Made by a program: the position numbers and the translations under genes. Below, one piece after another: positions 21,101 through 30,510 of a DNA stretch of 64,000 nucleotides. The stretch spans positions 6,642,001 through 6,706,000 of the forward strand of contig OU696571.1 of assembly GCA_916048095.2 (NCBI GenBank), written 5' to 3'. The first letter of the stretch is position 1, and each line of letters opens with the position of its first letter. The stretch comes from Sacculina carcini (taxonomy: Eukaryota; Arthropoda; Thecostraca; Sacculinidae). Below the pieces are notes generated by a model. That model ran no database searches and was not told the origin of the DNA. It saw only the letters and a program-made list of their open reading frames with translations.

Positions 21101-21360
21101 ATCTGTCGCGCGGAGTGTGACAGCAACTGCCTCCGCGGTCGCACTGTCTCTTCCGCTCACCGATGTTCTGGTGTCGCCGCCAGAAAATGTCGCATGCTCT
21201 GCAGAGTGAAACATCTTTGTGCGTTTGTCGCACTCCGTTTGTGGAGTCACAAACAGCGCACGACAAATGCTGTTGCTCCTGCGTCACTGCAGACTGCGGA
21301 ATTGCGTTGTTATTATAGATGGCGCTAGCGTATACAGCTCGTTGCTGGGCAACCATTTTG
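18157..21360 (-). pseudogene. Non-LTR retrotransposon with zinc fingers, RT and restriction-like endonuclease
   Basis: Minus strand, single-ORF type. The N-terminal frame (21401-20211, first sensible ATG near 21356) has a nuclear-receptor-like double zinc finger (residues 48-110), a PHD-like finger (133-178) and a VPHGLRHRVAADI region. After the SINE come RT blocks GSSGGLDGFRPLHL, VGSVLRRLPSKLV, LGVGCKLGREAAVHAA and LKLDVTNAFNTV. The thumb (SLPVRHGSIGARRL) follows at about 19100. The C-terminal segment has CRCGA, then RPNRITVFPL and LLWDVTC as in R2-like restriction-like endonucleases. The segment with the RT catalytic FADD box is deleted near 19540, and a TGA stop lies at 18373-18375. Clade not assigned. 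Confidence 0.78.
20206..20507 (+). mobile_element. tRNA-derived SINE
   Basis: About 302 bp, flanked by the perfect duplication AATGTCGCC (20197-20205 and 20508-20516). The head holds an A-box-like TAGCCGAGTGG (20220-20230), an exact B box GGTTCGATTCC (20265-20275), a 5-bp T stem CCAGG/CCTGG and a 7-bp acceptor-like stem, so it could be transcribed by RNA polymerase III. The tail ends in an A/T-rich TAATTAAATATATAAA run. It splits the minus-strand retrotransposon ORF. Removing it and one duplication keeps that ORF in frame. Confidence 0.9.
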
Positions 21361-21506
21361 TTATGTATGAGGCATAAATAACACTTGTTGGAAACACACA
21401 ATTATTATTTCATCAGCAGAACCATTAATATACCAAACTATATATAAACATTACACAAGGTCTCTGAACTTCACACATCACACACACTCAACTCCGCATT
21501 AACATT

Positions 21507-21961
21507 ATAGTGAGTGGCAACAATTTGTGACCCAGATTGGTCTCAATTGGCATCCCTCATCGAGAGTGTGTGAGCTGCGGTTGTTTGTTCTTTCTTTTTA
21601 TGAATTGATTTGTGATCATTTAATTTAATTACGTTTGAATATTATGTTTTTATGAATCATCGCCTTAATTAATGTTTGTAAATTAATGTAATGTTACGCG
21701 CTTTGTGTATTGACGGATTTGTACTGTATGTGTGACCGTGTTACTGCTGACGTGGACCAATCAACTGATGACACGACATGACCTGACCGACCCTATATAA
21801 GCCCGCAGGAAATGCAATATATTCTTATTCTGTTCCACGCCGTGGCCGGTGTTTGTATACTTGTGGAGTCTAAGCGTTACAACATCAATGTAGGGCTGCC
21901 AAACATGAATATTACAGAACAAAGTAATATCACCATAACCGGTGCTGATATCTATAACACA
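21507..21961 (-). repeat. 3' LTR of the mag-like Gypsy
   Basis: On the minus strand a polypurine tract GGAGGGA is followed by TGTGTTATAGATATC, an LTR start. A TATA-like TTATATAG lies near 21795 and the end is near GTTGCCACTCACTATA (21507-21522). The limit is inferred from family style because the other LTR is absent. The plus-strand 105-aa frame at 21812 is inside this LTR and is not a gene. Confidence 0.55.
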
Positions 21962-22036
21962 TCCCTCCTAGCCAGAAACTCAACGACTGGCGTAACCTTC
22001 TATGTCGAAGTAGCGGCGGGGCTGACGAGGCCGTGT

Positions 22037-22760
22037 TTAGCGACGGTGCAAACCAGGATCCGGGTAATATTCGTTGTTCCGTTGACTCTTCTCCATCGGA
22101 GACTCATCCGCACATGGCTTCTCCTTTGAGCCTGGTGCCCCACTCTCCGCCGGTTCTGAGTCTTCCTCAGAAATGTAGCGTCGCTGAAGTTGGTCGACGT
22201 GTCGCTTCCATCGAGGTACACATGCAACGACTTTGGCGATGACTATGCGACTGCCCAGACGACGTGTCACGACAGCTGGAACCCAACGCGGAGTGCGATC
22301 ACGCTTTGGTCCGTAGTACTTGGCGTAGGAAGCGTCGCCTTCTTGAAACGTGCACCCCACGGTAACCACCAACCGTTGTTGCTGTGGTTGGGCGGCCTTC
22401 GACTGACGACCTTCCGCCGTATGTGCCGGTGATGGGAAGAGTGTATCCACTCTCGCGCGGTTAGGGCGACCATGCAGTAGTTCACCCGGCGAGTAGCCAT
22501 TAGCGTCAGGTGGGCGGCGGTACTGCATAAGAAGCTCCAGCAGTGCTGCCCTCGGAGTAAGAGATGGTTTGCACAGTGACTGCTTAAACGTATGTACTAG
22601 ACGTTCCGCCTGCCTATTAGTCGCTGGGTGGTATGGCGCGCCCGTAAGATGAGTGATTCCTCTGCTGCGACACCACTCTTGAAATTATCCGCCAGTGAAC
22701 GTAGCAGCGTTATCCGTCACCACGGTGTGCGGATAACCGAAGTGCGCAAATTCTACCTCC
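22037..22760 (-). pseudogene. mag-like Gypsy integrase, C-terminal half
   Basis: Reads FAHFGYPHTVVTDNAATFTGG at the top (second catalytic Asp) with a stop near 22685. An HLTGAPYHPAT region with the catalytic Glu (RQAERLV) follows, then the frame 22528-22037 with DANGYSPGELLHGR and a C-terminal RWKRHVDQLQRRY. The element's final residues are acidic and serine-rich. Confidence 0.8.
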
Positions 22761-23176
22761 AGTATTTTTTTGTGAAGAAAGTTTATTTCACACTCGAAAC
22801 ATAATATGAAGAGCATCACAAAAACAGTTGCAAACATGATATTTTCAGGGTGTAAGGAAGAATCCTGTCTCAACCACTGAATTAATTTAAAATAATTCTA
22901 AATCATGCAACTAAGAACAATTGTGAAGTAAAGAAAAGAAAAAGTCATCGTTTCAATTTTTGGTCAACCAAAGCAAAAGTAGATCATTACAGATCAAATG
23001 AATAACAAATTAATAACAAAAAATAATAAAAATAAGGAGATGATGAGCCGAGGAAATAGACCGAGCCAAGTACACGTGATATTGTCACAATTAAGTATCA
23101 GCATTGGTGCTATCAGCTGTCATTGTAATCAACATTGTCAACATTGTCACCATCAACCAGATCACTGAGTCACTAA

Positions 23177-23396
23177 TCAGTATTTTTCCATAATCAGCTT
23201 GTTCGTAACTTGTTTGAGTTTACGTTTAGAAGGAACATTCACGAGAGACGGAATATGTTTGGCAACTATCTGATTCCAGTACTTGGGTGCCTTGATAAAC
23301 ATGCAATGTTCTTCATAATTGTGATTTACTCTTAGCTCCTCAAAATGATGTTTTTCTCTTAGATTTCTTGTATTGAGTTTCAAAATAAAATTGTGA
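23177..23396 (-). pseudogene. LINE ORF2 C-terminal end
   Basis: About 70 residues ending with YWNQIVAKHIPSLVNVPS and a basic tail, the usual end of CR1/jockey-type ORF2 proteins (W-N-hP--h---S---FK--h). It continues the frame broken off at 30511. The last TGTGA of this piece is the target-site duplication of the LTR element inserted there. Confidence 0.8.
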
Positions 23397-23832
23397 TGTA
23401 ACAAAACTGAAGAGACTAAATGATATTACCAGACAGGCGCGCGTGGGCATCACCGCCCCACGCGCGCCTACAAGACGTCACGACACTACCACGCTTCGAA
23501 CACGACTCCCAGCTCACACAGTGACACACGGGAGCACACACACACACACGCACAGTCTTCACCCGACGCAACAACCAATCAGCGGCGAGCGACTGACCGG
23601 CTCGCCGCGGGGCATGCACACTTCACTAAACGCATACATACACACCGAAACAACTACACACACTCGCTTACACACTCTCTCACGCCATACACAATTAAAC
23701 CATACACGATCACACAGACACAATAAGACGCTGACACACTCAAACACAATCACACAGACACAATAAGACGCTGACACACTCAAACACAATCACACACACA
23801 CACACTCTCTCACTGCACACGATCACACTACA
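23397..23832 (-). repeat. 3' LTR of the TRIM-like element
   Basis: A 436-bp TG...CA repeat. Its CA-rich half contains a duplication of about 38 bp (CACTCAAACACAATCACACAG, twice near 23735-23790) that makes it longer than the other LTR. A GC-rich dyad, GGCGCGCGTGGG/CCCACGCGCGCC, lies near 23437-23468. Confidence 0.88.
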
Positions 23833-24059
23833 CTGTAATAAACACACACAAGAAACAACGAGCACCAACTGTGTATTCAACGCCCTGTCCATCCTGGTTA
23901 CATAATCCCACGCTAGGGGGCACTAAAAGTATGGACTAAGACACAGGACCATATTACCACATTCCTCTCCAAGGTTACACACACTATCTATTGTAAGATA
24001 AACAATGAAATTGTTGGATCATACGTAGACATATACGTAGATATGTCCTATGTCCTATA

Positions 24060-25055
24060 CAATATGTCCGTTTGACTTTACACCCCCGTAACTTCCTTCA
24101 GATACACTTTGGAAAATTACAAATTATACCGTATTGTAGAAAACAAAATTTCTAGCACGATGGTATAATTTATTGTAATGTGTGACAAATAGTTCCTGAG
24201 AAATGGGTAGAAAAATGAATTAATTTTAATCACCCGGCGTTCAAGTGTAATTTTGGATGTATTTGAGAATTTTGCCAATTGTACACGTTTTTTGTATCAT
24301 TTGTGGGTATAAATTATAGCTTTTCTTGTAGAACACAAAATTATCTACACAATAGTATAATTTTTATAGCTGTACCATTGCTGGTTTATGAGGAATAGAT
24401 AGCGGAATATTGACCAAAATATTCACGTTTTTTGTGCTAATTTTGTCTTTTTGCTTTTTTGTCATTTACACTTCACACCGCCGTAACTTTTTTTAATACA
24501 TTTTGGAAAATTAAAAATTATACCGTGTTGTAGCAAACAAATTCCCAGCATGATGGTATTATTTATTTAGATGTGTGATCATTAGTTTTTGAGAAATAGA
24601 GAAAAAAGTATAGAAAATCGGACGCGTGGAGTTTAAATAAAATTTTGAATGTAGATTGAATTTTTTTCCATTTTACATGTTTTTTTATTTAATTTTTGGG
24701 TATAAATTATAATTCGTTGAGCAGAACAGACAATTTTCTACACATTGGTATAACTTGTATAGTTGTACCATTGCTGGTTTAGGAGGAGTAGTCTTCAGAA
24801 AATTGACCAAAATTTTCGCATTTTTCAGGGTTCATTTTGTGTTTTTACCGCTATAACTTTTTTTGGTTTCATTTTTAAAATTAAAAATTTAGTGTTAAGT
24901 GTAGACAAGAAAATTTCCAACGTGATGGTACAAATTAGCAGGTACGCCAAGTGATGGCCAAGTAGCAGCTGATAGAAAATGGATGAAGAAGGCTGGGACA
25001 GACAGACACACACACAGACACACACACACAGAGGATCTCTTTTATATATATAGAT
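24060..25055 (+). repeat. Rep-A repeat inserted in the Gypsy 3' region
   Basis: Alternating A and B monomers of about 185 bp, closed by a CAGACA/CACACA microsatellite, then AGAGGATCTCTTTTATATATATAG. It is present here without the bridge and Rep-C modules. It lies between the pol stop (25076) and the 3' LTR of the Gypsy, so it arrived after or together with that element. Confidence 0.82.
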
Positions 25056-25075
25056 GTGAACATAAGACTGGAATG

Positions 25076-26575
25076 TTAAACCGCATCAGTGACGTAGTCA
25101 TCTAGGTAAGCTGGTCGGCGACGTTCTCGTTGGCTGCGCCGCGGACCAGCCGGGTGCACGTCTGGCGGAGGTGACGATGTATGGTAGAAATCTGCGCTGG
25201 CTTCGTTTCCGCCGCCGGCATAGTCAGCGTTTCCGTCGGCTTCGTCGGCTTCGTCGTGTCCGTTGTCCGGAGTATGTTCAGGTTTCGATGTCTGGTTCGC
25301 GGTAGTAACCGGCATCAGATGGCGGCGGTTACGCCACCAAATTCGACCGCTCGGAAGACGTATCGCATAAGCACGATGACGACCCACAGCAGACACATCA
25401 CCAACCCTATCCCATCTCCCGATGGACCGATTCTGTATGTATACCCTCTGTCCAAGCCGTAGTGGTGCTAATGCTCGGGATATTTTGTTGTATGTGATGA
25501 TAACGCGCTCTCTAGTACTGACAGCACGCCTATCACATTCGTCTGCTTTTTCTTGCCATTCCGGAGCAAATGACCGATGATGAGCTGGCAATGCACTGCG
25601 CAGTGGATGGCCGTATACGATTTGTGCAGGTGAACGTCCGCCGACTCCTGGGGCGTTTCTCAGTTCGAGTAGTCCACGAGCAAATTCGTCTGTGTTCATG
25701 TCGCCATGGTCTGTGCATTTCTGTATGAGCCGTTTTGCTCGCTTCACTGCAGATTCAGCATGACCATTAGCCTGTGGATAATGAGGGCTGGTGATGTTGT
25801 GGCGTACCCCCCATCGCCTCAGGAAGTCTCTGGTTCGATGAGCTACAAACTGAGGTCCTCCATCGCTGCGCATATACTCAGGAACGCCGGTATACGTGAA
25901 AATCTCGCGAAGACAATGAATCAATGACCTTGAGTCGCTCTTCGTCAATTTTGAGCCGTAAATCACTGGCAAGTTAGATAAACGATCCACATATACCATA
26001 AACATCCTGCCTGCATGTTCGAAATAATCAACAGACACATACTGGAAGATTCGTGACGGTTGCTCAGCTTCGATGTACTGTTCTCGTTGTATGCTGTTGG
26101 AATATTTTCGACACATTTCGCATGTCGCAGTGATATTCTTGATGTCATTATTGATGCCAGACCAATAGACCGTTTGTCTCGCTCTCAATGTGGTTTTCGT
26201 TACGCCCAGGTGGCCATCATGAAGACGCTGCAGCGTTTCACGCCGTAAAGCTCTCGGGATTATAATTCGTCGGCCTAACAAAATCAGATCGTCATCAACA
26301 GCGATATCGTGCCGAACACACCAAAATGGCTGCATGGAAGAAGAAACACGACGTTTATCATTCGGAAACCCACTTGTAATTGTATTTTTCAGCATGCAGT
26401 ATTCGAGATCGTTTCTCGCGGCATCTCTAATGTTTTCCAATTCATGATCATTGATCGAAAGAACATTTGCAGAAAGCTGGACGGATTGAATGTGAGCTTC
26501 CGCTATATCGCCGTCTTCTGGTTCAGCTGGGGCGCTAGGAGCTCGTGAAAGAGCGTCTGCTATGGAGTTCACGGA
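25076..26575 (-). CDS. Gypsy integrase (128-bp-LTR element)
   Basis: A frame of about 498 residues starting just after an RNase H end (NSIADALSRAP). HHCC zinc region: HDGHLGVTKTTLRARQ with CEMCRKY. DDE core: D in VDYFEHAG, D in RSDGGPQF and E in QANGHAES, with exactly 35 residues between the last two. The C-terminal region has IWWRNRRHLMPV, then a Glu/Asp/Pro-rich tail. The catalytic triad is intact. Upstream stops disconnect it from the RT. Confidence 0.85.
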   Translation of the reverse strand, partial: SVNSIADALSRAPSAPAEPEDGDIAEAHIQSVQLSANVLSINDHELENIRDAARNDLEYCMLKNTITSGFPNDKRRVSSSMQPFWCVRHDIAVDDDLILLGRRIIIPRALRRETLQRLHDGHLGVTKTTLRARQTVYWSGINNDIKNITATCEMCRKYSNSIQREQYIEAEQPSRIFQYVSVDYFEHAGRMFMVYVDRLSNLPVIYGSKLTKSDSRSLIHCLREIFTYTGVPEYMRSDGGPQFVAHRTRDFLRRWGVRHNITSPHYPQANGHAESAVKRAKRLIQKCTDHGDMNTDEFARGLLELRNAPGVGGRSPAQIVYGHPLRSALPAHHRSFAPEWQEKADECDRRAVSTRERVIITYNKISRALAPLRLGQRVYIQNRSIGRWDRVGDVSAVGRHRAYAIRLPSGRIWWRNRRHLMPVTTANQTSKPEHTPDNGHDEADEADGNADYAGGGNEASADFYHTSSPPPDVHPAGPRRSQRERRRPAYLDDYVTDAV

Positions 26576-26584
26576 TCCTGCTTT

Positions 26585-27826
26585 CTACTTCGCCGTAAAG
26601 GTTAAATGAGTGATCTTCTCACGGAGTCTTTGAATGCGTGGATTAGAAATATCAGCTAGGCCCTTCGAATTAAGTATAGGCACTAGAGCTTTGTGATCGG
26701 TGACAACGATGAAATTACTCAACCCGGCTACAAAGCGATTACACTTACGACATGCCCAAACTACAGCGAGCATTTCTAGTTCGCATACTGCGTAGCGTTC
26801 CTCTGTCTCTGTCAAAAACCTTGATCCTCACTGGATAAGGCGCCAGGAGCCGTCGCTGCCTTGTTGTCTAAGGACGAATCCCAGACCTTTCAGCTTTGCC
26901 GCGTCAACTTCCAGCATGGTATCACGTGAAGGGTCAAAAAAATCCAAAATAGGCGGTGACATCAGAGAGTTCTTAACTTCGTTGAACGCTGTGTCGTGCG
27001 TGGATGTCCACATCCATTTATTATTGCGCTTCAGAAGATATCGCAAAGGTCTGGACTTTTCGGCAATCTGAGTGGAGAAGTAACCGAGTTGGTTAACCAA
27101 CCCGAGGAATGATCTAAGGCCTGTGATATCTTTTGGACATGGAAATCTCTCTATTGCACTCGTCTTCCTCGATTCTACCGTGTAGCCTTTCTCACTCACA
27201 GTAAGGCCGCAGAAATTTGTTTCGTTTGTACCGAATGCGAATTTTTCCTTGTTCAGAGTGATGCCTGCGTCGTCACATCGACAAAGGACCTGCCAAACGC
27301 GTGCAAGGTGATCGTCGTACTTTGAATCATATATGAGGATATCGTCTACTACTTTACATGTGTTGGGAATGTCACCAAGGATTGCGTCTCCACGTCGATT
27401 AAACTCGTCTCCGCTGGAAACAAGTCCCATGGGGGCGCGCTTGTATCTGTATCGGCCAAAATGCGTGATAAAGCATGTCAAATCCCTGTCCCTTGTATCG
27501 ATCAATATTTGATGGTACCCTGATTTAGCGTCACATTTGGTAAAATATCGTGAACCACGCGTTATCGTTGATACAGCATCAAGTGGGCTATGCATAGGGT
27601 GCGTGGGTCGCTGGACATATCTATTGAGCTTAGTCAGATCAGTTGTCAATCGACATCCAATGTTATTCCCGTTAGTATCTTTTCGTGGTACTAGAACAAT
27701 CGGATGACACCATGCCGTTGGATGGCTGACAGGTTCAATGACATCTTCCTCAATCAACTTGTCCAGCTGAGCTTTCAAGCTGTCACGGTAACAAATCGGA
27801 ACGGACCGAGGGGCGGTAATGCTCAC
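26585..27826 (-). pseudogene. Gypsy RT and RNase H (128-bp-LTR element)
   Basis: 27826-26828 holds the RT: TTDLTKLNRYVQRP, KCDAKSGYHQILID, APMGLVSSGDEF and the catalytic VVDDILIY. The connection domain (FLGLVNQLGYFS) follows, then the RNase H start (MLEVDAAKLKGLGFVL). A TGA at 26828-26830 cuts RNase H. The rest (26815-26585) has AVCELEMLAVVWA and VTDHKALVPIL. A TAG at about 26585 separates it from the integrase. RT catalytic residues are intact. Confidence 0.85.
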
Positions 27827-28163
27827 TGGTGTCGCTTGCTTCCAGTTGTTTCGGAAACGACTTATGTAAAATTATTAAATCAATAGCGTCCACCCATGAT
27901 AAAAGTGCGTTGGAAATGCTGGGGACAACGTATGCCGTTGTACTGCATGTTGCTGAGCCCAGTTTTAGTTCAAGTGGGCAAGTTCCCACGCAAGTGAGTC
28001 TTTTCCCATTTGCTGCAAAAAGCTTCACATTGGCGGGGAGAAGATTGTTGTGGTCAATGTTCAGTAGGCTGGTCATTTGCCTGTTGATGATTGTCACATC
28101 ACTTCCAGTGTCCGTCGCTAGACATATTTTTCCAGTTTCACCCGAGCGGGTTAACGCGCTCAC
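27783..28163 (-). CDS. Gypsy aspartic protease
   Basis: A 126-residue frame containing the protease active site ATDTGSDVTIIN and a following ALLSWVDAIDLI block equivalent to the flap and LG-D region. It overlaps the RT frame, so a frameshift is either programmed or decay. Confidence 0.7.
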   Translation of the reverse strand: MSALTRSGETGKICLATDTGSDVTIINRQMTSLLNIDHNNLLPANVKLFAANGKRLTCVGTCPLELKLGSATCSTTAYVVPSISNALLSWVDAIDLIILHKSFPKQLEASDTSEHYRPSVRSDLLP

Positions 28164-29180
28164 TTATGTCAACGGTGGTTTCCTGATCTTGTGACGTTCA
28201 ACTGCTTGAACATTTACGTCAGTAATAATGCGGCGTACGTTTTCATCCTTGTGTTCCGCTCGTTCGCGTTGATACGAAGGTTTGAATTTCCGCTTCTTGC
28301 ATACTCGGGCAAAATGACCGATCTGGTCACAGTTGTGGCACCTTTGTTTCAATGCACGACATTCTGAATTCCCATGTCGGCGACCACAGCGATTACAATT
28401 AGTCGCACGCCCATTGCCTTCCTGTTGTGTCTGTGTTTTGCACACACTTGCATGTACCTAATTTTCGTTCGCCTTCAATTCTTGTCAGCTTATTCGGGCG
28501 CTCTCGTTTGCACGGCATATATTTAGAGCACCATTCAAAGTCAACCTTTTCTATTGAAACATTCTTTGCAACGCATCTCCATCACGGATGCCCATCACAA
28601 TTTTTTCTCGTAGTCGGTTGTCTTCGCATTTGTCGCAAAATTCGCAATATGCGGCGATTTCTTGGACTGCACATAAAAACTCGTCGAATGATTCGCCGTC
28701 CTGTTGATTGCGAGAAAAGAATTCCCTGTGGTCTACAATCACGTTTCTAGTATCTCGAATGTGCTCTCTTATTTTCGAAATGCAATCGTCAAGTGTGTCA
28801 TCCTCTTGGAAAATGGTATTGAACCTTGGAATTCGCACCCAATCCTCATCCAGCATTGACAAAAGAAAAGCTTGTTGCTCTTTCGGGGATAACAAGTTGA
28901 TATTAGATAAAGTCACATAACATGCTACTTTATGCCTCCATGATTCGAATTCGCGAAACGATGCTCCGCTATGCAATATAGGAACCGGAATATTGGATGA
29001 AGGCAATTTCGGTGTGGTACGTGACTCATCGACTGTATGTTGAGACGAATTTTGTGTTTCGGTTATCATCATTTGCTCCATTAAACTCGTCATTATTTGA
29101 GTTTGACGGGCTTCTCGTTCAGAACTCGCTTGCATTTGCATTGAAACTACCTCAAGTAGTTTTTCAATCAGTTTTTCCAT
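28164..29180 (-). pseudogene. Gypsy gag with double zinc knuckle
   Basis: 29180-28551 starts MEKLIEKLLEVV, with a coiled-coil-like Gln/Glu-rich region, then the capsid with FREFESWRHKVACYV and DGESFDEFLCAVQEIA. A TAG at 28551-28553 interrupts it. The nucleocapsid follows at 28445-28164 with CNRCGRRHGNSEC and CHNCDQIGHFARVC. Both knuckles are conserved. Confidence 0.8.
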
Positions 29181-29715
29181 TGTTAGTCCAATTTCGTAAT
29201 GACAATATTCGATAAGTTAGTATTTACACCTCCAGATTGTCTTTAACTGAAAGGGAAATTTCTAACACTGACCTTCACATCCTGTCGGCTGCGCCATGTA
29301 ATATACACACACAAGAGACAACGAGCACCAACTGTGTATTCAACGCCCTGTCCATCCTGGTTACATAATCCCACGCTAGGGGGCACTACAAGTATGGACT
29401 AAGACACAGGACCATATTACCACATACACCTCCACCTGTTTTTACAGAAACAAATAAACTAAAGAACAGACAATACAAAAAAATGTAAATCAAGCGAACC
29501 AATAAAAAACCTAACTCGACGACGGCCTCCGCCAGATGCACACACCTTGGCTGCGGCGAAGCACAACACGGCAGGCCCCAGCATCCACCACGCTCCCGCC
29601 TCGCCTGTGCTCTTCAGTGCTCCGCCGCAGCCTGCCGTCCTCTTCATCACCGGCTGCCGCGACAGGGCACAACACTTCGACCCCAGCACCCACTATGCTC
29701 CCGTCGACTCCAGTG

Positions 29716-30039
29716 CTATTCAGCACCCTGCCGCAAACAGCCGGGACGTCGCCGTTCACGCAGGCCACGCCGTCGCCGTCGTTCGTTTCCTTCCTCCGGC
29801 CTCAGCAGCGCCTCTCTCACCTGCCCTCCAGCACCAGCAGCCTCCACCAACAATCTTCCAGCTGCCCGGCGACGAGTCCAACACCAGTACAGACGGGACG
29901 ACGAGCATCCTTCGGCCGCAGCTCCTCCGCTGCTTCCTGCCGGCACCATGCTCTCCTGCCGTCCCCCTGCACACCAACCTGACACGCCGCCGAGCACCTC
30001 CACCACGTCCTCCAGGCCGCTGCTAATACTGGAGGGCAT
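29716..30039 (-). CDS. Small ORF of the TRIM-like element
   Basis: A 107-residue frame beginning MPSSISSGLEDVVEVLGG about 55 nt after the primer site, where gag starts in related elements. The remainder is Gly/Ala/Arg-rich with RRRRRGLRERRR near the end. It shows weak positional, not sequence, support as a gag remnant. The competing plus-strand Pro/Ser/Thr-rich frame (29536-29982) is its antisense shadow. Function unknown. Confidence 0.35.
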   Translation of the reverse strand: MPSSISSGLEDVVEVLGGVSGWCAGGRQESMVPAGSSGGAAAEGCSSSRLYWCWTRRRAAGRLLVEAAGAGGQVREALLRPEEGNERRRRRGLRERRRPGCLRQGAE

Positions 30040-30094
30040 TATCTCTGCTGCTGAAGCCGGGTCGCAGACAAACAATACAGTTTCAAACAGAAAG

Positions 30095-30106
30095 GCCGAA
30101 GTAGCT
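30095..30106 (-). promoter_or_regulatory. Primer-binding site of tRNA-Phe 5'-end type (TRIM-like element)
   Basis: On the minus strand AGCTACTTCGGC follows the LTR end TTACA with no gap. It differs by one base from the AGCTATTTCGGC of the two larger elements in this window. Confidence 0.55.
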
Positions 30107-30510
30107 TGTAACAAAACTGAAGATACTAAATTATATTACCAGACAGGCGCGCGTGGGCATCACCGCCCCACGCGCGCCTACAAGACGTCACGACACTACC
30201 ACGCTTCGAACACGACTCCCAGCTCACACAGTGACACACGGGAGCACACACACACACACACGCACAGTCCTCACCCGCCGCAACAACCAATCAGCGGCGA
30301 GCGACTGACCGGCTCGCCGCGGGTCATGCACACTTCACTAAACGCATGCACACACACCGAAACAACTACACACACTCGCTCACACACTCTCGCACGCCAT
30401 ACACAATTAAACCATACACGATCACACAGACACAATAATACGATGACACACTCAAACACAATCTAACACACACACACACACAATCTCTCACTGCACACGA
30501 TCACTCTACA
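30107..30510 (-). repeat. 5' LTR of the TRIM-like element
   Basis: A 404-bp partner of 23397-23832, with the same GC-rich dyad (near 30148-30180), an AATCAGCGGCGAGCGACTG block and a CA-rich second half. Confidence 0.9.

Larger units (their letters stand above)
23834..29424 (-). mobile_element. Ty3/Gypsy retrotransposon with very short (128-bp) LTRs
   Basis: LTRs 23834-23961 and 29297-29424, TG...CA. Target-site duplication TACAC (23829-23833 and 29425-29429). The primer-binding site TGGCGCAGCCGACAGGATG directly abuts the 5' LTR at 29296 on the minus strand, with a polypurine tract GGAGAGGAA at 23962-23970. gag, protease, RT, RNase H and integrase are collinear but carry at least three in-frame stops. 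About 1 kb of satellite-like repeat sits in its 3' untranslated part. Confidence 0.9.
23397..30510 (-). mobile_element. Non-autonomous LTR element (TRIM-like), itself interrupted
   Basis: LTRs at 23397-23832 and 30107-30510. Target-site duplication TGTGA (23392-23396 and 30511-30515). Internal region of only about 0.68 kb (29430-30106) once the inserted Gypsy is removed. Minus orientation is shown by a polypurine tract AGGTGGAGG next to the left LTR and by a 5' end site AGCTACTTCGGC at 30095-30106. No protease, RT or integrase. The LTR start (TGTAGTG) and the primer site resemble the 40-kb and 46-50-kb elements, which could mobilise it. Confidence 0.85.

Noticed and set aside
21812..22129. 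Secreted-looking 105-aa protein beginning MQYILILFHAVAG
   Set aside because: It lies inside the minus-strand Gypsy LTR and overlaps the integrase end. The hydrophobic start is incidental.
29536..29982. Pro/Ser/Thr-rich 148-aa plus-strand protein
   Set aside because: It is antisense to the oriented TRIM-like element, composition-driven, and overlaps other equally long frames.
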